Assembly (NCBI GenBank): GCA_946411565.1
Contig: CAMKEM010000021.1
Span: forward strand, 1-46,031
Length of the DNA: 46,031 nucleotides
Source of the DNA: an uncultured Prevotellaceae bacterium
GTDB taxonomy: Bacteria > Bacteroidota > Bacteroidia > Bacteroidales > Bacteroidaceae
Direction of reading: 5' to 3'
Shown here: positions 9,928 to 18,739 of the stretch, one piece after another
Layout: each line of letters begins with the position of its first letter
Position numbering within the stretch: the stretch's first letter is position 1
Made by a program: the position numbers and the translations under genes
The notes under the pieces: model-generated
What the model was told of the DNA's origin: nothing
What the model saw: the letters and a program-made list of their open reading frames with translations, nothing else
Databases searched by the model: none

Positions 9928-9987
9928 ATTTACGCGATAAATTCTATCTGCTCACCTCCCTCCATGGGAGGGGGCAGGGGGAGAGGC
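9928..9987. repeat. Junction element between SusD-2 and FAS1-2
   Basis: ATTTACGCGATAAAT (9928-9942), an almost perfect palindrome, is followed by a GC-rich hairpin CTCCC-TCCAT-GGGAG with the tail GGGGGCAGGGGGAGAGGCC (about 9954-9987). The tail ends next to the SusD-2 stop codon. This gap has no other content. Confidence 0.7.
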
Positions 9988-9989
9988 CG

Positions 9990-11912
9990 TTAATAATTCT
10001 TCTCCGCCGTTGCCCTATCCTTATATGCTGGATTCTGTCTTAACAGAGAATTTACCTCCACCTCAGATTTCAGCACAGGTAAATACAGATAAGGCTCTGT
10101 CTTAAGATTTGCCACAAGGGCTGAACCATTTCTGTTTGTATATTTTCGAGCCATGAGAGTAAGGAAACTATCATAGTTTTTTGCCTGATTGTCACCAAGA
10201 TTCACCATGAGCGCATTATAGTCAACACCACTCATATGACGATAGTTATACCTCAGCATATCATACCAACGCTTGCCCTCAAAGCAGAGTTCACGAGCAC
10301 GCTCGTTCATTACCTCAAGCTCAAGTTCCTCACAGGTGGTGCCAAGTGAGGACACATAGTTGGCTACTGCCTTTACGAATTCTGCAGTTTCTGACTCCTG
10401 CACATTGAGTTTGTATGCCAATGAATCGTACAGGGATATGCCGTCCTTCTGTGCACGAGTGTTTACTATCTGCACCTGTCGCATTCCTGTTACAAGGTGG
10501 TTGCTGATTTCCTGTGCCTTGGAATATACATTCTTTGCAATCGACAAAGAATCACTAAGTGAACCTGCATTCACAAGCTGAGATACTGACGTTTTCACGT
10601 CCTCACCAAGAAGACTCGCAATCTGAACCATTGCCTCAGCTTTCATCAACATGACATCGGTTACGCGATACACTATCCAGTTTGTGTCATAGCCTGTGTA
10701 GGAACGGTTCGACGGTACGTCTGACTCCACATCACCCATGAGATACGGGGCTACATACTTGCGTATCATCACTTCTTCCTCTGCTCCCGTGTTGAAGTTA
10801 TACACGCTTTCGAAGCCTCGGATATCAGTTACCTCATCGCCTGTATGCAACTGGTTGAACACGTTCACGCCTAAGCCGATGTTCGCATTCTTCTTTATCG
10901 AAGAATAGTATGAATTGGTGTAGAACCACGGCTTTGCATTTGACGTAGAACGACTCTTGTAATAGGCATTGCAGAGGGCGGTGTTGTCACTAAATTGCAA
11001 TTCAAGCAGCGACTCACTCATGTTGCCCGCCGCGAATGGAGCGTAATAATTCCTGAAGAGGTTAAGGTTGTAGCCGTCATCGTCAAATTGGCTACCTGTG
11101 TTGAATCGCTTTACTGCCATGCCTCGCGCATCCCTTATCATATCGCATAGTTCCACGCAACGCTTATAATCGGAAAGGGTGTGATTGACAGATGCCCTCC
11201 ACAGATAGCAGTCTGCCAAAAGGGCATAGATGCTATTACGAGTGAAGCATCCGTATCGCTGTACATTGTCAGACACGTTGGCTGTGGAAAGTGCATCGTT
11301 CTTCGCTTCCTCAAGGTCGTTTATTATCATATCGAGCACCACGCCAGCAGCCTTCTGCTCCACATTGAGTTGCTGTGAGCTCTCCTTATATGGCTCAAGT
11401 ACTAATGGTACGTCACGGAACGTGCGGATGAGATAGAAATAGCACAAGCCACGCAATGCTTTCATCTGAGCAACTACATTCCTATGGTCGCCCTCAAGGT
11501 AGTTAGGATCAATATCCATCACGTCAGCCGACTTTGAGAGAACAAGGTTACAGGTATTTATTACAGTGTATAGTGCTCCCCAGCTATTATTCTTATTATC
11601 CGTCTGAAGATTGTTTGAGTCAAACTGATTCAGCTCACTGATACTCAACGAAGTATTCACGTTAAGCTCATCCGAGCGACATTGCCATATAATCAGCTTC
11701 CTCTGCACAGAATCAGATGCCATTGCAGTATATGCGCCATTGACCATTGACTGCACCTGTGCCTTTGTCTGCCAGAAGTCTTCCTCCACTGTCTTGTCGT
11801 CAGGGAGGATGATGGTATCTACGCAGGAGGTGAAGCCCCCTAGCCCCCCAAGAGGGAGCATTATAGATAGTATTGCCATCAAAGGCCTATTTATATATTT
11901 CCGAATATACAT
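9990..11912 (-). CDS. SusD/RagB-family outer-membrane lipoprotein (SusD-2)
   Basis: A surface lipoprotein of about 640 residues, partner of SusC-2. The start is set at MYIRKYI by comparison with FAS1 protein 2; the frame is open seven codons further (11933). The lipobox GGFTSC places the Cys at residue 30. A SusD-type N-terminal region (EEDFWQTKAQVQSMVNGAY, then LRGLCYFYLIRTFRDVPLV) is followed by the conserved C-terminal motif LCFEGKRWYDMLRY and a LYLPV-type ending. The N-terminal half matches the classic SusD pattern better than SusD-1 does. It follows SusC-2 after about 100 bp, and the junction carries a GC-rich hairpin. Confidence 0.94.
   Translation of the reverse strand: MYIRKYINRPLMAILSIMLPLGGLGGFTSCVDTIILPDDKTVEEDFWQTKAQVQSMVNGAYTAMASDSVQRKLIIWQCRSDELNVNTSLSISELNQFDSNNLQTDNKNNSWGALYTVINTCNLVLSKSADVMDIDPNYLEGDHRNVVAQMKALRGLCYFYLIRTFRDVPLVLEPYKESSQQLNVEQKAAGVVLDMIINDLEEAKNDALSTANVSDNVQRYGCFTRNSIYALLADCYLWRASVNHTLSDYKRCVELCDMIRDARGMAVKRFNTGSQFDDDGYNLNLFRNYYAPFAAGNMSESLLELQFSDNTALCNAYYKSRSTSNAKPWFYTNSYYSSIKKNANIGLGVNVFNQLHTGDEVTDIRGFESVYNFNTGAEEEVMIRKYVAPYLMGDVESDVPSNRSYTGYDTNWIVYRVTDVMLMKAEAMVQIASLLGEDVKTSVSQLVNAGSLSDSLSIAKNVYSKAQEISNHLVTGMRQVQIVNTRAQKDGISLYDSLAYKLNVQESETAEFVKAVANYVSSLGTTCEELELEVMNERARELCFEGKRWYDMLRYNYRHMSGVDYNALMVNLGDNQAKNYDSFLTLMARKYTNRNGSALVANLKTEPYLYLPVLKSEVEVNSLLRQNPAYKDRATAEKNY
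11829..11858. repeat. GC-rich palindrome inside the SusD-2 signal peptide
   Basis: The coding strand reads CTCCCTCTTGGGGGGCTA followed by GGGGGCTTCACC, encoding LPLGGLGGF before TSC. It is the counterpart of 9819-9848. The bases around it are also nearly identical between the two genes, so this stretch looks like a duplicated signal-peptide module. Confidence 0.75.
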
Positions 11913-11959
11913 ACTTGCAAATTCAATTTTCAACTTTCTATTTTCAAATGGCCTACCCC

Positions 11960-12010
11960 TTCTGAGATAAAATGTAACTACTTCCCCTATGGGGGTGAGG
12001 GAGAGAGGCC
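11960..12010. repeat. Junction element between SusC-2 and SusD-2
   Basis: A degenerate junction motif (GAGATAAAATGTAACTACT, from about 11964) is followed by a CCCC-TAT-GGGG hairpin and a G-rich tail ending in GAGAGGCC (to about 12010). The order is the same as at 7585-7667 and 15574-15640: motif, then hairpin, next to the stop codon of the upstream gene. Confidence 0.6.
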
Positions 12011-12016
12011 GTTCTT

Positions 12017-15000
12017 CTAAAATCCTATAGCAACATTCGCCGTGAACGACTTTGAACGTGCGGTTTTGTTATCTATGGCAACGCCCCATCCTCCAACGGA
12101 AATTTCAGGATCAACACCTGAGTACTTCGTCCAACAGAATAGGTTGTTCATCGTTACATAGAACTGCAACTGATTCAAACCGTATTTCTTCAATTCCTTC
12201 TTCGGGAAGTTATAGCCCACCTGAAGGTTCTGGAAACGGAGGAATGAGCCATCCTCTACGAAACGACTTGAACCCTGATAGTTGTATGCCGAGTTATTGT
12301 CATACACATAGATTGCTCGTGGTATCATCGTTACGTCGCCATCCTTACGCCAACGCCAGTTCACCGTTGCGCACTGGTTATAGGCTCCTGACATTGCCTC
12401 AAGGTCACGGCGTGCAGCATTCACGATCTTGTTGCCCCAACGATAGGTGAAGCGTGCCTTCAGATTCCAACCACCATATTTGAACGTCAGATGGAAACCT
12501 CCTTGCAGCTTTGGCATAGAGTTACCGAGATATACTATATCGAGGGCATTGATTTGTCCGTCGTGATTAATATCCTCATATATAGCATCACCTCCCTGGA
12601 AGGTGTATGTGGTACCATCAGCGTTATAGTTATAGACTATGCGCTTTGGCTGGCCATTGCTATCCATAACCACCCTGCCATCGGTACCAGTTACAACAGG
12701 CATTGTCTTACCATCTGCAAGCATTGAATTTATCCATTGCTCATAGTCAGCAGTGGTCCATGAAGGATTGTTCTGCATCTGCTCCATGTTATAGTTCCTG
12801 AGGTAGTCGAACGAATACTGAAACACTCCATTATAGCGGAAACCATATATAGAGCCGAGGGCATTGCCCACCTGCACACGGTTAAGGAATTCTCCACGCT
12901 TAGTAGGACTCCAGTCGGAATTGATGGCATTGAGCACTCGATCGTCCATCTTCGTTATCTCGTTATAGTTCTGGGCAATGTTGAAGCCTGCACTCATAGA
13001 GAACTTGCCAATCTTCAAGAAGTCCTTACCCGATACGTTCAGTTCCCAACCATCGTTCTTCATACTTCCCACGTTCTGGTAGGCAAGAGAAGGATAGCCT
13101 GTGGTGGATGGTATCACTACGTCCTTCTGCAACAGATCCTTGGTGTCCTTGTGGTAGAAATCGAAATCCACCTCAATGAGATCGTTGAGGAAACCGAGGT
13201 TGAAGCCGAGGTTGTAGGATGTGGTCTTCTCCCAACGTAGGTCGTCGAGTTTCAAACCGTCCATCTTTGAATATGAACCATATGTTCCTGAACCAGAAGT
13301 ATAAGTATTGTAGGAGAGGTAGTCAGCATCTGGTGCCTTACCATTAACACCCCATGAAGCACGCAGTCCGACCATTGATGCTATGCTGCGCAATGGCTCG
13401 AAGAATTTCTCATCGGACACGTTGTAGCGCAAAGATACGCCTGGGAAGTATGCCCAACGCTGCTTAGGACCAAACTTTGAGTCGCCATCGGCACGAAGTG
13501 AGAATCCGAGGTTGTAGCGCTGCTTGTAGGAGAAGTGGGCATTGTATATCAGGTTCTGAGAGTTGGCACGTGAGTTGCTACTGTTCAGACCATTGTACGT
13601 CTTTTTCTTTATGGTGGCATATAGAAGTGCTCCTACAGCCGTTGGCGCGGTTATGCCATTCGGGAGCGAGAACTCTGCCACATACTGCGAGTTGCTACGC
13701 TGGGTGCTCATCTCATATCGGGCAAGCATCGTCATGGTGATGTCTTCGTTCTTGAAGTATGGGGTGAAGATGAACTCTCCACGTGCACCTATCTTCAAAC
13801 GGTTGGACTCGGTATTCTCGGAGAAGTTATATTCCCTCGGAGAACCACTCCATGATAATGATGCCACCTCTGCCGATACGAAGGCTGGTACAGAACGTGC
13901 GTAGATGTCGAAATCCACACGACCATTGAAGGTGAGGCGAGTCTGACCTGCTGCCGTACCAAGCAATTCATACTTTATGTTGAAATCTGGCGTGATGCGG
14001 TAGGTCTGGTCTTTCTTCCATGACAGCTCTGCATTTGACACAGGGTTTCCCAACTCCCAGATGGAACGTAACTCGTATGAAGAGTAGTTGCCTGTGTATG
14101 GGGTGAGGTCGTTGAGCGTACCGACAGGGTTCATGGTATAGAACTGGTTGGTGTCGTTACCCATTGCATCCTGCTTATACACACTCATATTCGGTGCCAT
14201 TTTCTGTGCCTGCCTTACAATATCATAATAGTTCATGAGATTATTGGTGTAGGTAAGAGCGAAATTGGTAGAGAATCGTATGCGGTCAGACACGTTATAA
14301 TCGAGTACAAGACGTGTTGACAATCGGTCAAGATGCTGCTTGATAATGTAGTTCTCCTGATTGTCGTAACCACCAGAGATACGGAAGGTTGCCTTCTGAC
14401 CTCCACCTGTGATATTGATATTGTATGAGTGCTGAGGACCGAATTTCGTTACCTCCTTCACCCAGTCGGTATTGTTGTTCCAGTTCTCAAAATCTGCCCA
14501 TGACTTGTCATAGTTTATCTCACGAATATTGGAGGTAGCGGTATTCGACTGGTTAGGATTATAATATTCCTCCTTGATGAGCATGGTGTAGTCATCACCG
14601 TTAAGAAGGGTATAACCTTCCGGCTGCCATGTACCCGTGAACTTATACGAGAAATTTATGCGCGGCTTTCCACGACTGCCTCGCTTTGTCGTAATCTCTA
14701 TCACACCATTTGCACCTTTCGAGCCCCATACAGCTGTAGCTGCAGCATCCTTGAGCACGTCAATCTTAGCGATATCCTCCACATTAACCGAGAGAAGCGA
14801 TGAATATTCCTCCTCTGAAGCATTCTGGAAGTCAAAGCTTTGGTCAGGGTTATCGAAAATCTTTCCATCTACTACAATAAGTGGCTCAGCATTGCCATTG
14901 ATAGTGGTGACGCCACGCAGACGCATCGACGTACCAGCACCGAGGTTTCCAGAGTTTGCCACGATGTCAAGACCTGCAATCTCACCCTGCAAAGCCTCAT

Positions 15001-15523
15001 CGGCAGAGATAAACGACATACCCTCAACCTCTGATAAATCGAAGGTGGATTGTGCAACGGTCATCTCCTTCTTTGCAATGTTCAGACCACCCGAAGTTCC
15101 ACGCGAACCCTTCACCACTATCTCCTTCAGGTTAGTGTTCTCCGATTCGAGTTTCACATCAAATCTGGTCTTTTCGCCTATCGTCACGCTATATTTCTTA
15201 CATCCAACGTAAGTGATCTCCAGTTTATTCTTCTGGTTCTTCACCTCCATAGAGAAGTTACCCATCATATCGGTCTGCGCAGCAGAAACGATACGATTAT
15301 TCGGATCTTTCTCCACCACATTAGCCATCATAATAGGTCCCATGTCATCACTCACCGTTCCCGAGATGACACGAGTCTGGGCAAAGGAGAAGAGAGGGAA
15401 GAAGAGGAAGAGAAAAAGGACCCCTTTCCCGCCCTGCGGGCACCCTTTCCCCATAAAGGGGCAAGGGGGAAGTATGCATTTTCCGCTAACAAAATCCCTT
15501 ATATATCGAAATATATTGTGCAT
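12017..15523 (-). CDS. SusC/RagA-family TonB-dependent transporter (SusC-2)
   Basis: An outer-membrane transporter of 1168 residues. The signal peptide ends near FSFAQ. It is followed by a carboxypeptidase-like domain (VISGTVSDDMGPIMMANVVEKD), then the LKEIVVKGSRG TonB-box region. The plug has SMRLRGVTTINGNAEPLIVVDGK and AAATAVWGSKGANGVIEITTKRG, and the long barrel ends in TANVAIGF. Frequent aromatic strand ends and the FVEDGSFLRFQNLQVGYNF segment are typical of SusC barrels. It probably imports a ligand bound by SusD-2, powered by ExbB/ExbD/TonB such as those at the right end of this window. A GC-rich repeat is translated within the signal peptide (residues ~18-35, rich in Pro, Gly and Cys). 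That is unusual between an n-region and a hydrophobic core. Confidence 0.95.
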   Translation of the reverse strand: MHNIFRYIRDFVSGKCILPPCPFMGKGCPQGGKGVLFLFLFFPLFSFAQTRVISGTVSDDMGPIMMANVVEKDPNNRIVSAAQTDMMGNFSMEVKNQKNKLEITYVGCKKYSVTIGEKTRFDVKLESENTNLKEIVVKGSRGTSGGLNIAKKEMTVAQSTFDLSEVEGMSFISADEALQGEIAGLDIVANSGNLGAGTSMRLRGVTTINGNAEPLIVVDGKIFDNPDQSFDFQNASEEEYSSLLSVNVEDIAKIDVLKDAAATAVWGSKGANGVIEITTKRGSRGKPRINFSYKFTGTWQPEGYTLLNGDDYTMLIKEEYYNPNQSNTATSNIREINYDKSWADFENWNNNTDWVKEVTKFGPQHSYNINITGGGQKATFRISGGYDNQENYIIKQHLDRLSTRLVLDYNVSDRIRFSTNFALTYTNNLMNYYDIVRQAQKMAPNMSVYKQDAMGNDTNQFYTMNPVGTLNDLTPYTGNYSSYELRSIWELGNPVSNAELSWKKDQTYRITPDFNIKYELLGTAAGQTRLTFNGRVDFDIYARSVPAFVSAEVASLSWSGSPREYNFSENTESNRLKIGARGEFIFTPYFKNEDITMTMLARYEMSTQRSNSQYVAEFSLPNGITAPTAVGALLYATIKKKTYNGLNSSNSRANSQNLIYNAHFSYKQRYNLGFSLRADGDSKFGPKQRWAYFPGVSLRYNVSDEKFFEPLRSIASMVGLRASWGVNGKAPDADYLSYNTYTSGSGTYGSYSKMDGLKLDDLRWEKTTSYNLGFNLGFLNDLIEVDFDFYHKDTKDLLQKDVVIPSTTGYPSLAYQNVGSMKNDGWELNVSGKDFLKIGKFSMSAGFNIAQNYNEITKMDDRVLNAINSDWSPTKRGEFLNRVQVGNALGSIYGFRYNGVFQYSFDYLRNYNMEQMQNNPSWTTADYEQWINSMLADGKTMPVVTGTDGRVVMDSNGQPKRIVYNYNADGTTYTFQGGDAIYEDINHDGQINALDIVYLGNSMPKLQGGFHLTFKYGGWNLKARFTYRWGNKIVNAARRDLEAMSGAYNQCATVNWRWRKDGDVTMIPRAIYVYDNNSAYNYQGSSRFVEDGSFLRFQNLQVGYNFPKKELKKYGLNQLQFYVTMNNLFCWTKYSGVDPEISVGGWGVAIDNKTARSKSFTANVAIGF
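15420..15471. repeat. Double GC-rich palindrome inside the SusC-2 signal peptide
   Basis: On the coding strand a CCCC-TTTAT-GGGG hairpin is followed by GCCCGCAGGGC (a second small hairpin) and a GGGAAAGGGG tail. Together they encode LPPCPFMGKGCPQGGKGV. It sits at the same place in the signal peptide as the repeat of SusC-1, but the repeat itself is a different subtype. Confidence 0.8.
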
Positions 15524-15573
15524 AATTATTAAATTACGAATTACTTATTACAAATAGTCCCCTTTTTGATTAC

Positions 15574-15640
15574 TTTTCGCGATAAAAGGTAACTATGCCC
15601 CCTTCCCCATCACGGGGGAAGGGTTGGGGTTAGGGGTTGT
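15574..15640. repeat. Junction element between FAS1-3 and SusC-2
   Basis: TTTTCGCGATAAAA (15574-15587) is followed by GGTAACTA and the palindrome CCCCCTTCCCC-ATCAC-GGGGGAAGGG with a G-rich tail (15590-15640). The tail overlaps the last codons of FAS1 protein 3. On the side of the SusC-2 start the gap has AATTACGAATTACTTATTAC, an AT-rich word similar to 7536-7556. Confidence 0.7.
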
Positions 15641-18455
15641 ATTTCAACGGCTCACTCACCTGATGCACCACAGCGAAAGATGACACGCTGATGTTCTTTG
15701 CAGATGCAGCCCTCGCATCAAACTCATAGTCACGAGTCATCTTGTTCACCAACCTATCGGTGGCATTGGCATCAATCCTAATGCTATGCCCAGTAGCGTC
15801 GGTCACAGTAAGAACACCATCTGTTGCCTCTGTAGTAATCTTGGCAGGAATACCGAGCTCAGATGAATACATAGACTGGTAGGTGTTCCTCTCTACCCTA
15901 TTGTCGGCAAACACGGAATTGTTCATAAAGTGGTATCTCACAAAGGCACGCAACGCATTCAGTTTCTTCAGCACCTCAGCCTTTGCAGCCTTTATCTCGC
16001 TTTCAGAATAGTCGCCCTCGTTGCCTTGGTACTTCTCAAAGATAGCCTTAATTTCTGCAATACGTGGCAAACCATTATTGTTATAGGCAATCTCCATAGC
16101 CTTATTGTCAGGTGCAAAGAACGTGTAATTATATCCATTGAAGAAGTTCACGTTCTGGTCAAGAGCACAACCACCTTTACCTGAGAACACGAAATATCGC
16201 TCCTGTGGAGATGTTCCCACCGATGCAGACTCTGCAATACCAGCCCAACTCATAAGAACCGATTCATCAAATATCGAAATCATGTCAAGGAACCCTGAGA
16301 AACGATCCTCATACTTATGCAGAAGCGCATATACACTCGTGATAGATGGCTGAATAACGTTATCCAAAGCAAGGGTATAACCATTACCCTTCGTAGGATA
16401 CCATCCTCGGGTGATATTTGCAGCCTTCGCTCCATTATCTATCTGTGCACCACCTCGCACCATACCTGTGAACGTAGCCACATTACCATTCTGTGTCTTA
16501 TGGAAATTATCCAATCTAATGGCACCTCCATGCTTTGTGAGGTAGTAATGATTCTCACCAAAGCGATCCACATTGGAAGGATCGAGGATAAGGGTATGGT
16601 ATTGTAGCACATCATATACCTGTGACTTATAGTCCTTCGAGCTTGCTGTGATATCCTCCACCGTATTCCTTACAGAAGAGGAAATCTCACCAGTAGCCTT
16701 GTTATAGTCGTGAACCTTCACGCCAACCTTCTCTACAAGCTCACCACGTTTGTTCGTTTCCCAATGTGAATAGAACTCAAGGGCACGAGGAGTTGCAGAG
16801 CCAAGAGATACAGGGTCTATATAGCAACCAGAGAAGGCATTATTGTTTGGCAGGAAGAAAGCGAACTTAGACTTCATCGCCAACAAATAATAGTAAAGGT
16901 CGGCTCCCCATGTAGAGGCTGAAGTTCCGTTTGTCTTATCTTGTGCGAAGGAGTTCATTATGCTATACTCTGGGAATATAACCGCAGGACCGAGCACAGA
17001 CTGATACTCATCGGGCACAATCATACGATTGAGCTTATACACCACTCCATTGCTTGCAACGCAGACATCATATTTCTCGCCCTCTGCGGTCTGCTTACGT
17101 GCAAGGTCTGATATGGTAAGTCCCATGAACTCTCCCGATGCGTTCTGCTGAATCTTACTGAACTTGCTCGGCACGCTCTCTATGAACGAGCTCTGCATCA
17201 GGTTGTTTACGAAAGTCGTCAATATTCCATTACCCTTCACCAACATCGTGTCAAGATGCTCAGGAAGGTTCTCTGGTGTGTTTGGCAAACCTGTTCTACC
17301 ATAATTCTCCACGAAGAAAGCGCCATCACCTCCAGCACAGAAGTATTTCTGCAATACCTCATCGGTAGGCACGAGGATAGCACCCATATCAGCTAAAGAT
17401 ATAGCAGAAGAGGTATATTGATTCCACCCCGGATCCCATAGCAATTGCTTGCTTGTTGTGGAAGAACCATTTGGATCGAGGGTTGTAGCACCTGCACCAT
17501 GCGATTTCTTTGAAAAATAACGAACCTCAAAGATAGAATCCAATACCGCGCGACCATTCTGTATAGCCCAAGAGTTATACGAGTTGGTTGCATTGGCGTT
17601 AAAGTAAGGAGCACAATGATAGTCAAGCATACGTGAGAATAGTTTTGTGTTTTTCTCACAACGGAGTACCTGTCCTACATTCCCAGGAGGCACTACGACC
17701 TTATCCACCTGATGTATATAGCCATTCAAACAGGTTACGTCACCCTTTACTACCTTATTGCCGAAGATATATGCACCCTGCGAATCGTCAACACTCGCGC
17801 CTACATTTTCACCACGCAGAATACCAAAATCACAATCAGCACCCGTCACGGTAATATCATTGTTAAGCATCTGCTCACGAGTGAAGTGAACAATCATAGG
17901 AACTGTTCCATCATATATTACATTGATACCCTTATTATAGTAGCCTTTCCAATAGGAATTACCCTGAGGCATAGTAGCTCCAGAGTAAAGAGTATATATT
18001 GTATCGGTAATACTCAGGTTTGAAGCGTGTTTCAATGCAACCCCACGACTCACGTTGTTAGCATCAGCAGACACATTTGAAAGCATCCCCGTGAGCATAG
18101 CATTATCAAGCATTGAGGTATAGAGCAACTGTTTCTTCATACCCTCCGTAAGTTCTGCGTATGAGTGAACTCCGAAAGGATTATCCGACTGAAAGAAAGC
18201 CTCGAAAGCAGCATCGTTGGCAGGGAAAATGGTCTTGCTACCAGTACGACCAAGCACCTCGTCATAACCGAGATCCTTAACCAACTGCAAATAGTTAGTA
18301 AAGGAGCCCTCAAGGTGCTTGCCCGACTGCAGTTCCTCGTATATCGTGGAACCAAGCCATTCGGGTTTCTCGTCAGCAGGCACAAGTTCTTCCTTTTGAC
18401 AGGAATACATCATCACCATGCACGAGAGGGATGCACATAAGATGAGCTTTTTCAT
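15630..18455 (-). CDS. FAS1 (fasciclin) lipoprotein 3, four FAS1-like domains
   Basis: A 941-residue lipoprotein with the lipobox MMYSC at Cys19. Four FAS1-like repeats are suggested by the recurring strand motif 'aromatic-x-hPssssA': KTIFPANDAAFEAFF (domain 1), MGAILVPTDEVLQKYF (domain 2), FAFFLPNNNAFSG (domain 3) and YTFFAPDNKAMEIAY (domain 4). The matching helix-turn YH motifs LQYHTLI and VRYHFMN occur in domains 3 and 4. Rough limits are residues 45-255, 265-480, 490-700 and 710-935. This is the first gene of the apparent FAS1/SusCD transcription unit, and a -7 box is about 150 bp upstream. Its signal peptide has no GC-rich repeat, unlike the next five genes. FAS1 modules suggest adhesion or polymer binding; the ligand is unknown. 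The encoded C-terminus (LKYNP) overlaps the GC-rich junction repeat. Confidence 0.82.
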   Translation of the reverse strand: MKKLILCASLSCMVMMYSCQKEELVPADEKPEWLGSTIYEELQSGKHLEGSFTNYLQLVKDLGYDEVLGRTGSKTIFPANDAAFEAFFQSDNPFGVHSYAELTEGMKKQLLYTSMLDNAMLTGMLSNVSADANNVSRGVALKHASNLSITDTIYTLYSGATMPQGNSYWKGYYNKGINVIYDGTVPMIVHFTREQMLNNDITVTGADCDFGILRGENVGASVDDSQGAYIFGNKVVKGDVTCLNGYIHQVDKVVVPPGNVGQVLRCEKNTKLFSRMLDYHCAPYFNANATNSYNSWAIQNGRAVLDSIFEVRYFSKKSHGAGATTLDPNGSSTTSKQLLWDPGWNQYTSSAISLADMGAILVPTDEVLQKYFCAGGDGAFFVENYGRTGLPNTPENLPEHLDTMLVKGNGILTTFVNNLMQSSFIESVPSKFSKIQQNASGEFMGLTISDLARKQTAEGEKYDVCVASNGVVYKLNRMIVPDEYQSVLGPAVIFPEYSIMNSFAQDKTNGTSASTWGADLYYYLLAMKSKFAFFLPNNNAFSGCYIDPVSLGSATPRALEFYSHWETNKRGELVEKVGVKVHDYNKATGEISSSVRNTVEDITASSKDYKSQVYDVLQYHTLILDPSNVDRFGENHYYLTKHGGAIRLDNFHKTQNGNVATFTGMVRGGAQIDNGAKAANITRGWYPTKGNGYTLALDNVIQPSITSVYALLHKYEDRFSGFLDMISIFDESVLMSWAGIAESASVGTSPQERYFVFSGKGGCALDQNVNFFNGYNYTFFAPDNKAMEIAYNNNGLPRIAEIKAIFEKYQGNEGDYSESEIKAAKAEVLKKLNALRAFVRYHFMNNSVFADNRVERNTYQSMYSSELGIPAKITTEATDGVLTVTDATGHSIRIDANATDRLVNKMTRDYEFDARAASAKNISVSSFAVVHQVSEPLKYNP

Positions 18456-18608
18456 AATTGTCTATTTAGTATTAATCACGTTATTATCTTCCGTGTTGGT
18501 AAAGTTATTAGCTATTAGGAACCTTGTCGATGAACTGACAAAAGGCAAAAGACTGTAGTCTTTTAGACCTTAGACTTTCGACTTTAGACATTCGTCTTTT
18601 TCAATTTG

Positions 18609-18616
18609 CAAAAATA
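18609..18616 (-). promoter_or_regulatory. Bacteroidetes-type -7 box for the FAS1/SusCD unit
   Basis: On the minus strand the sequence is TATTTTTG, matching TAnnTTTG. It lies about 150 bases before the FAS1 protein 3 start. A TTG at 18631-18633 is only 14 bases away, shorter than the usual ~20, so the -33 element is weak. No other -7 box was found in the gaps of the unit, consistent with one long transcript. Confidence 0.4.
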
Positions 18617-18699
18617 ATTAAAATATTCGACAATTATGCATAAATTCAAGAAAAAATACGAATAAAACCGAAATTTCTTTGATTTCTATTATTTACACG

Positions 18700-18739
18700 A
18701 AAAAGTCCCCCACTCCACTTCGGAAATGAGAGACTTTTT
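18700..18739 (-). terminator. Terminator after the 954-residue secreted protein
   Basis: AAAAAGTC (18700-18707) pairs with GACTTTTT (18732-18739), with an imperfect CAC/GAG-rich inner part. The A and T runs make it usable in both directions. It separates this gene from the FAS1/SusCD unit downstream. Confidence 0.65.

Noticed and set aside
14637..15212. 191-codon open frame on the plus strand
   Set aside because: It is the antisense of SusC-2, which has clear plug-domain motifs over this stretch; the frame encodes no recognisable pattern.
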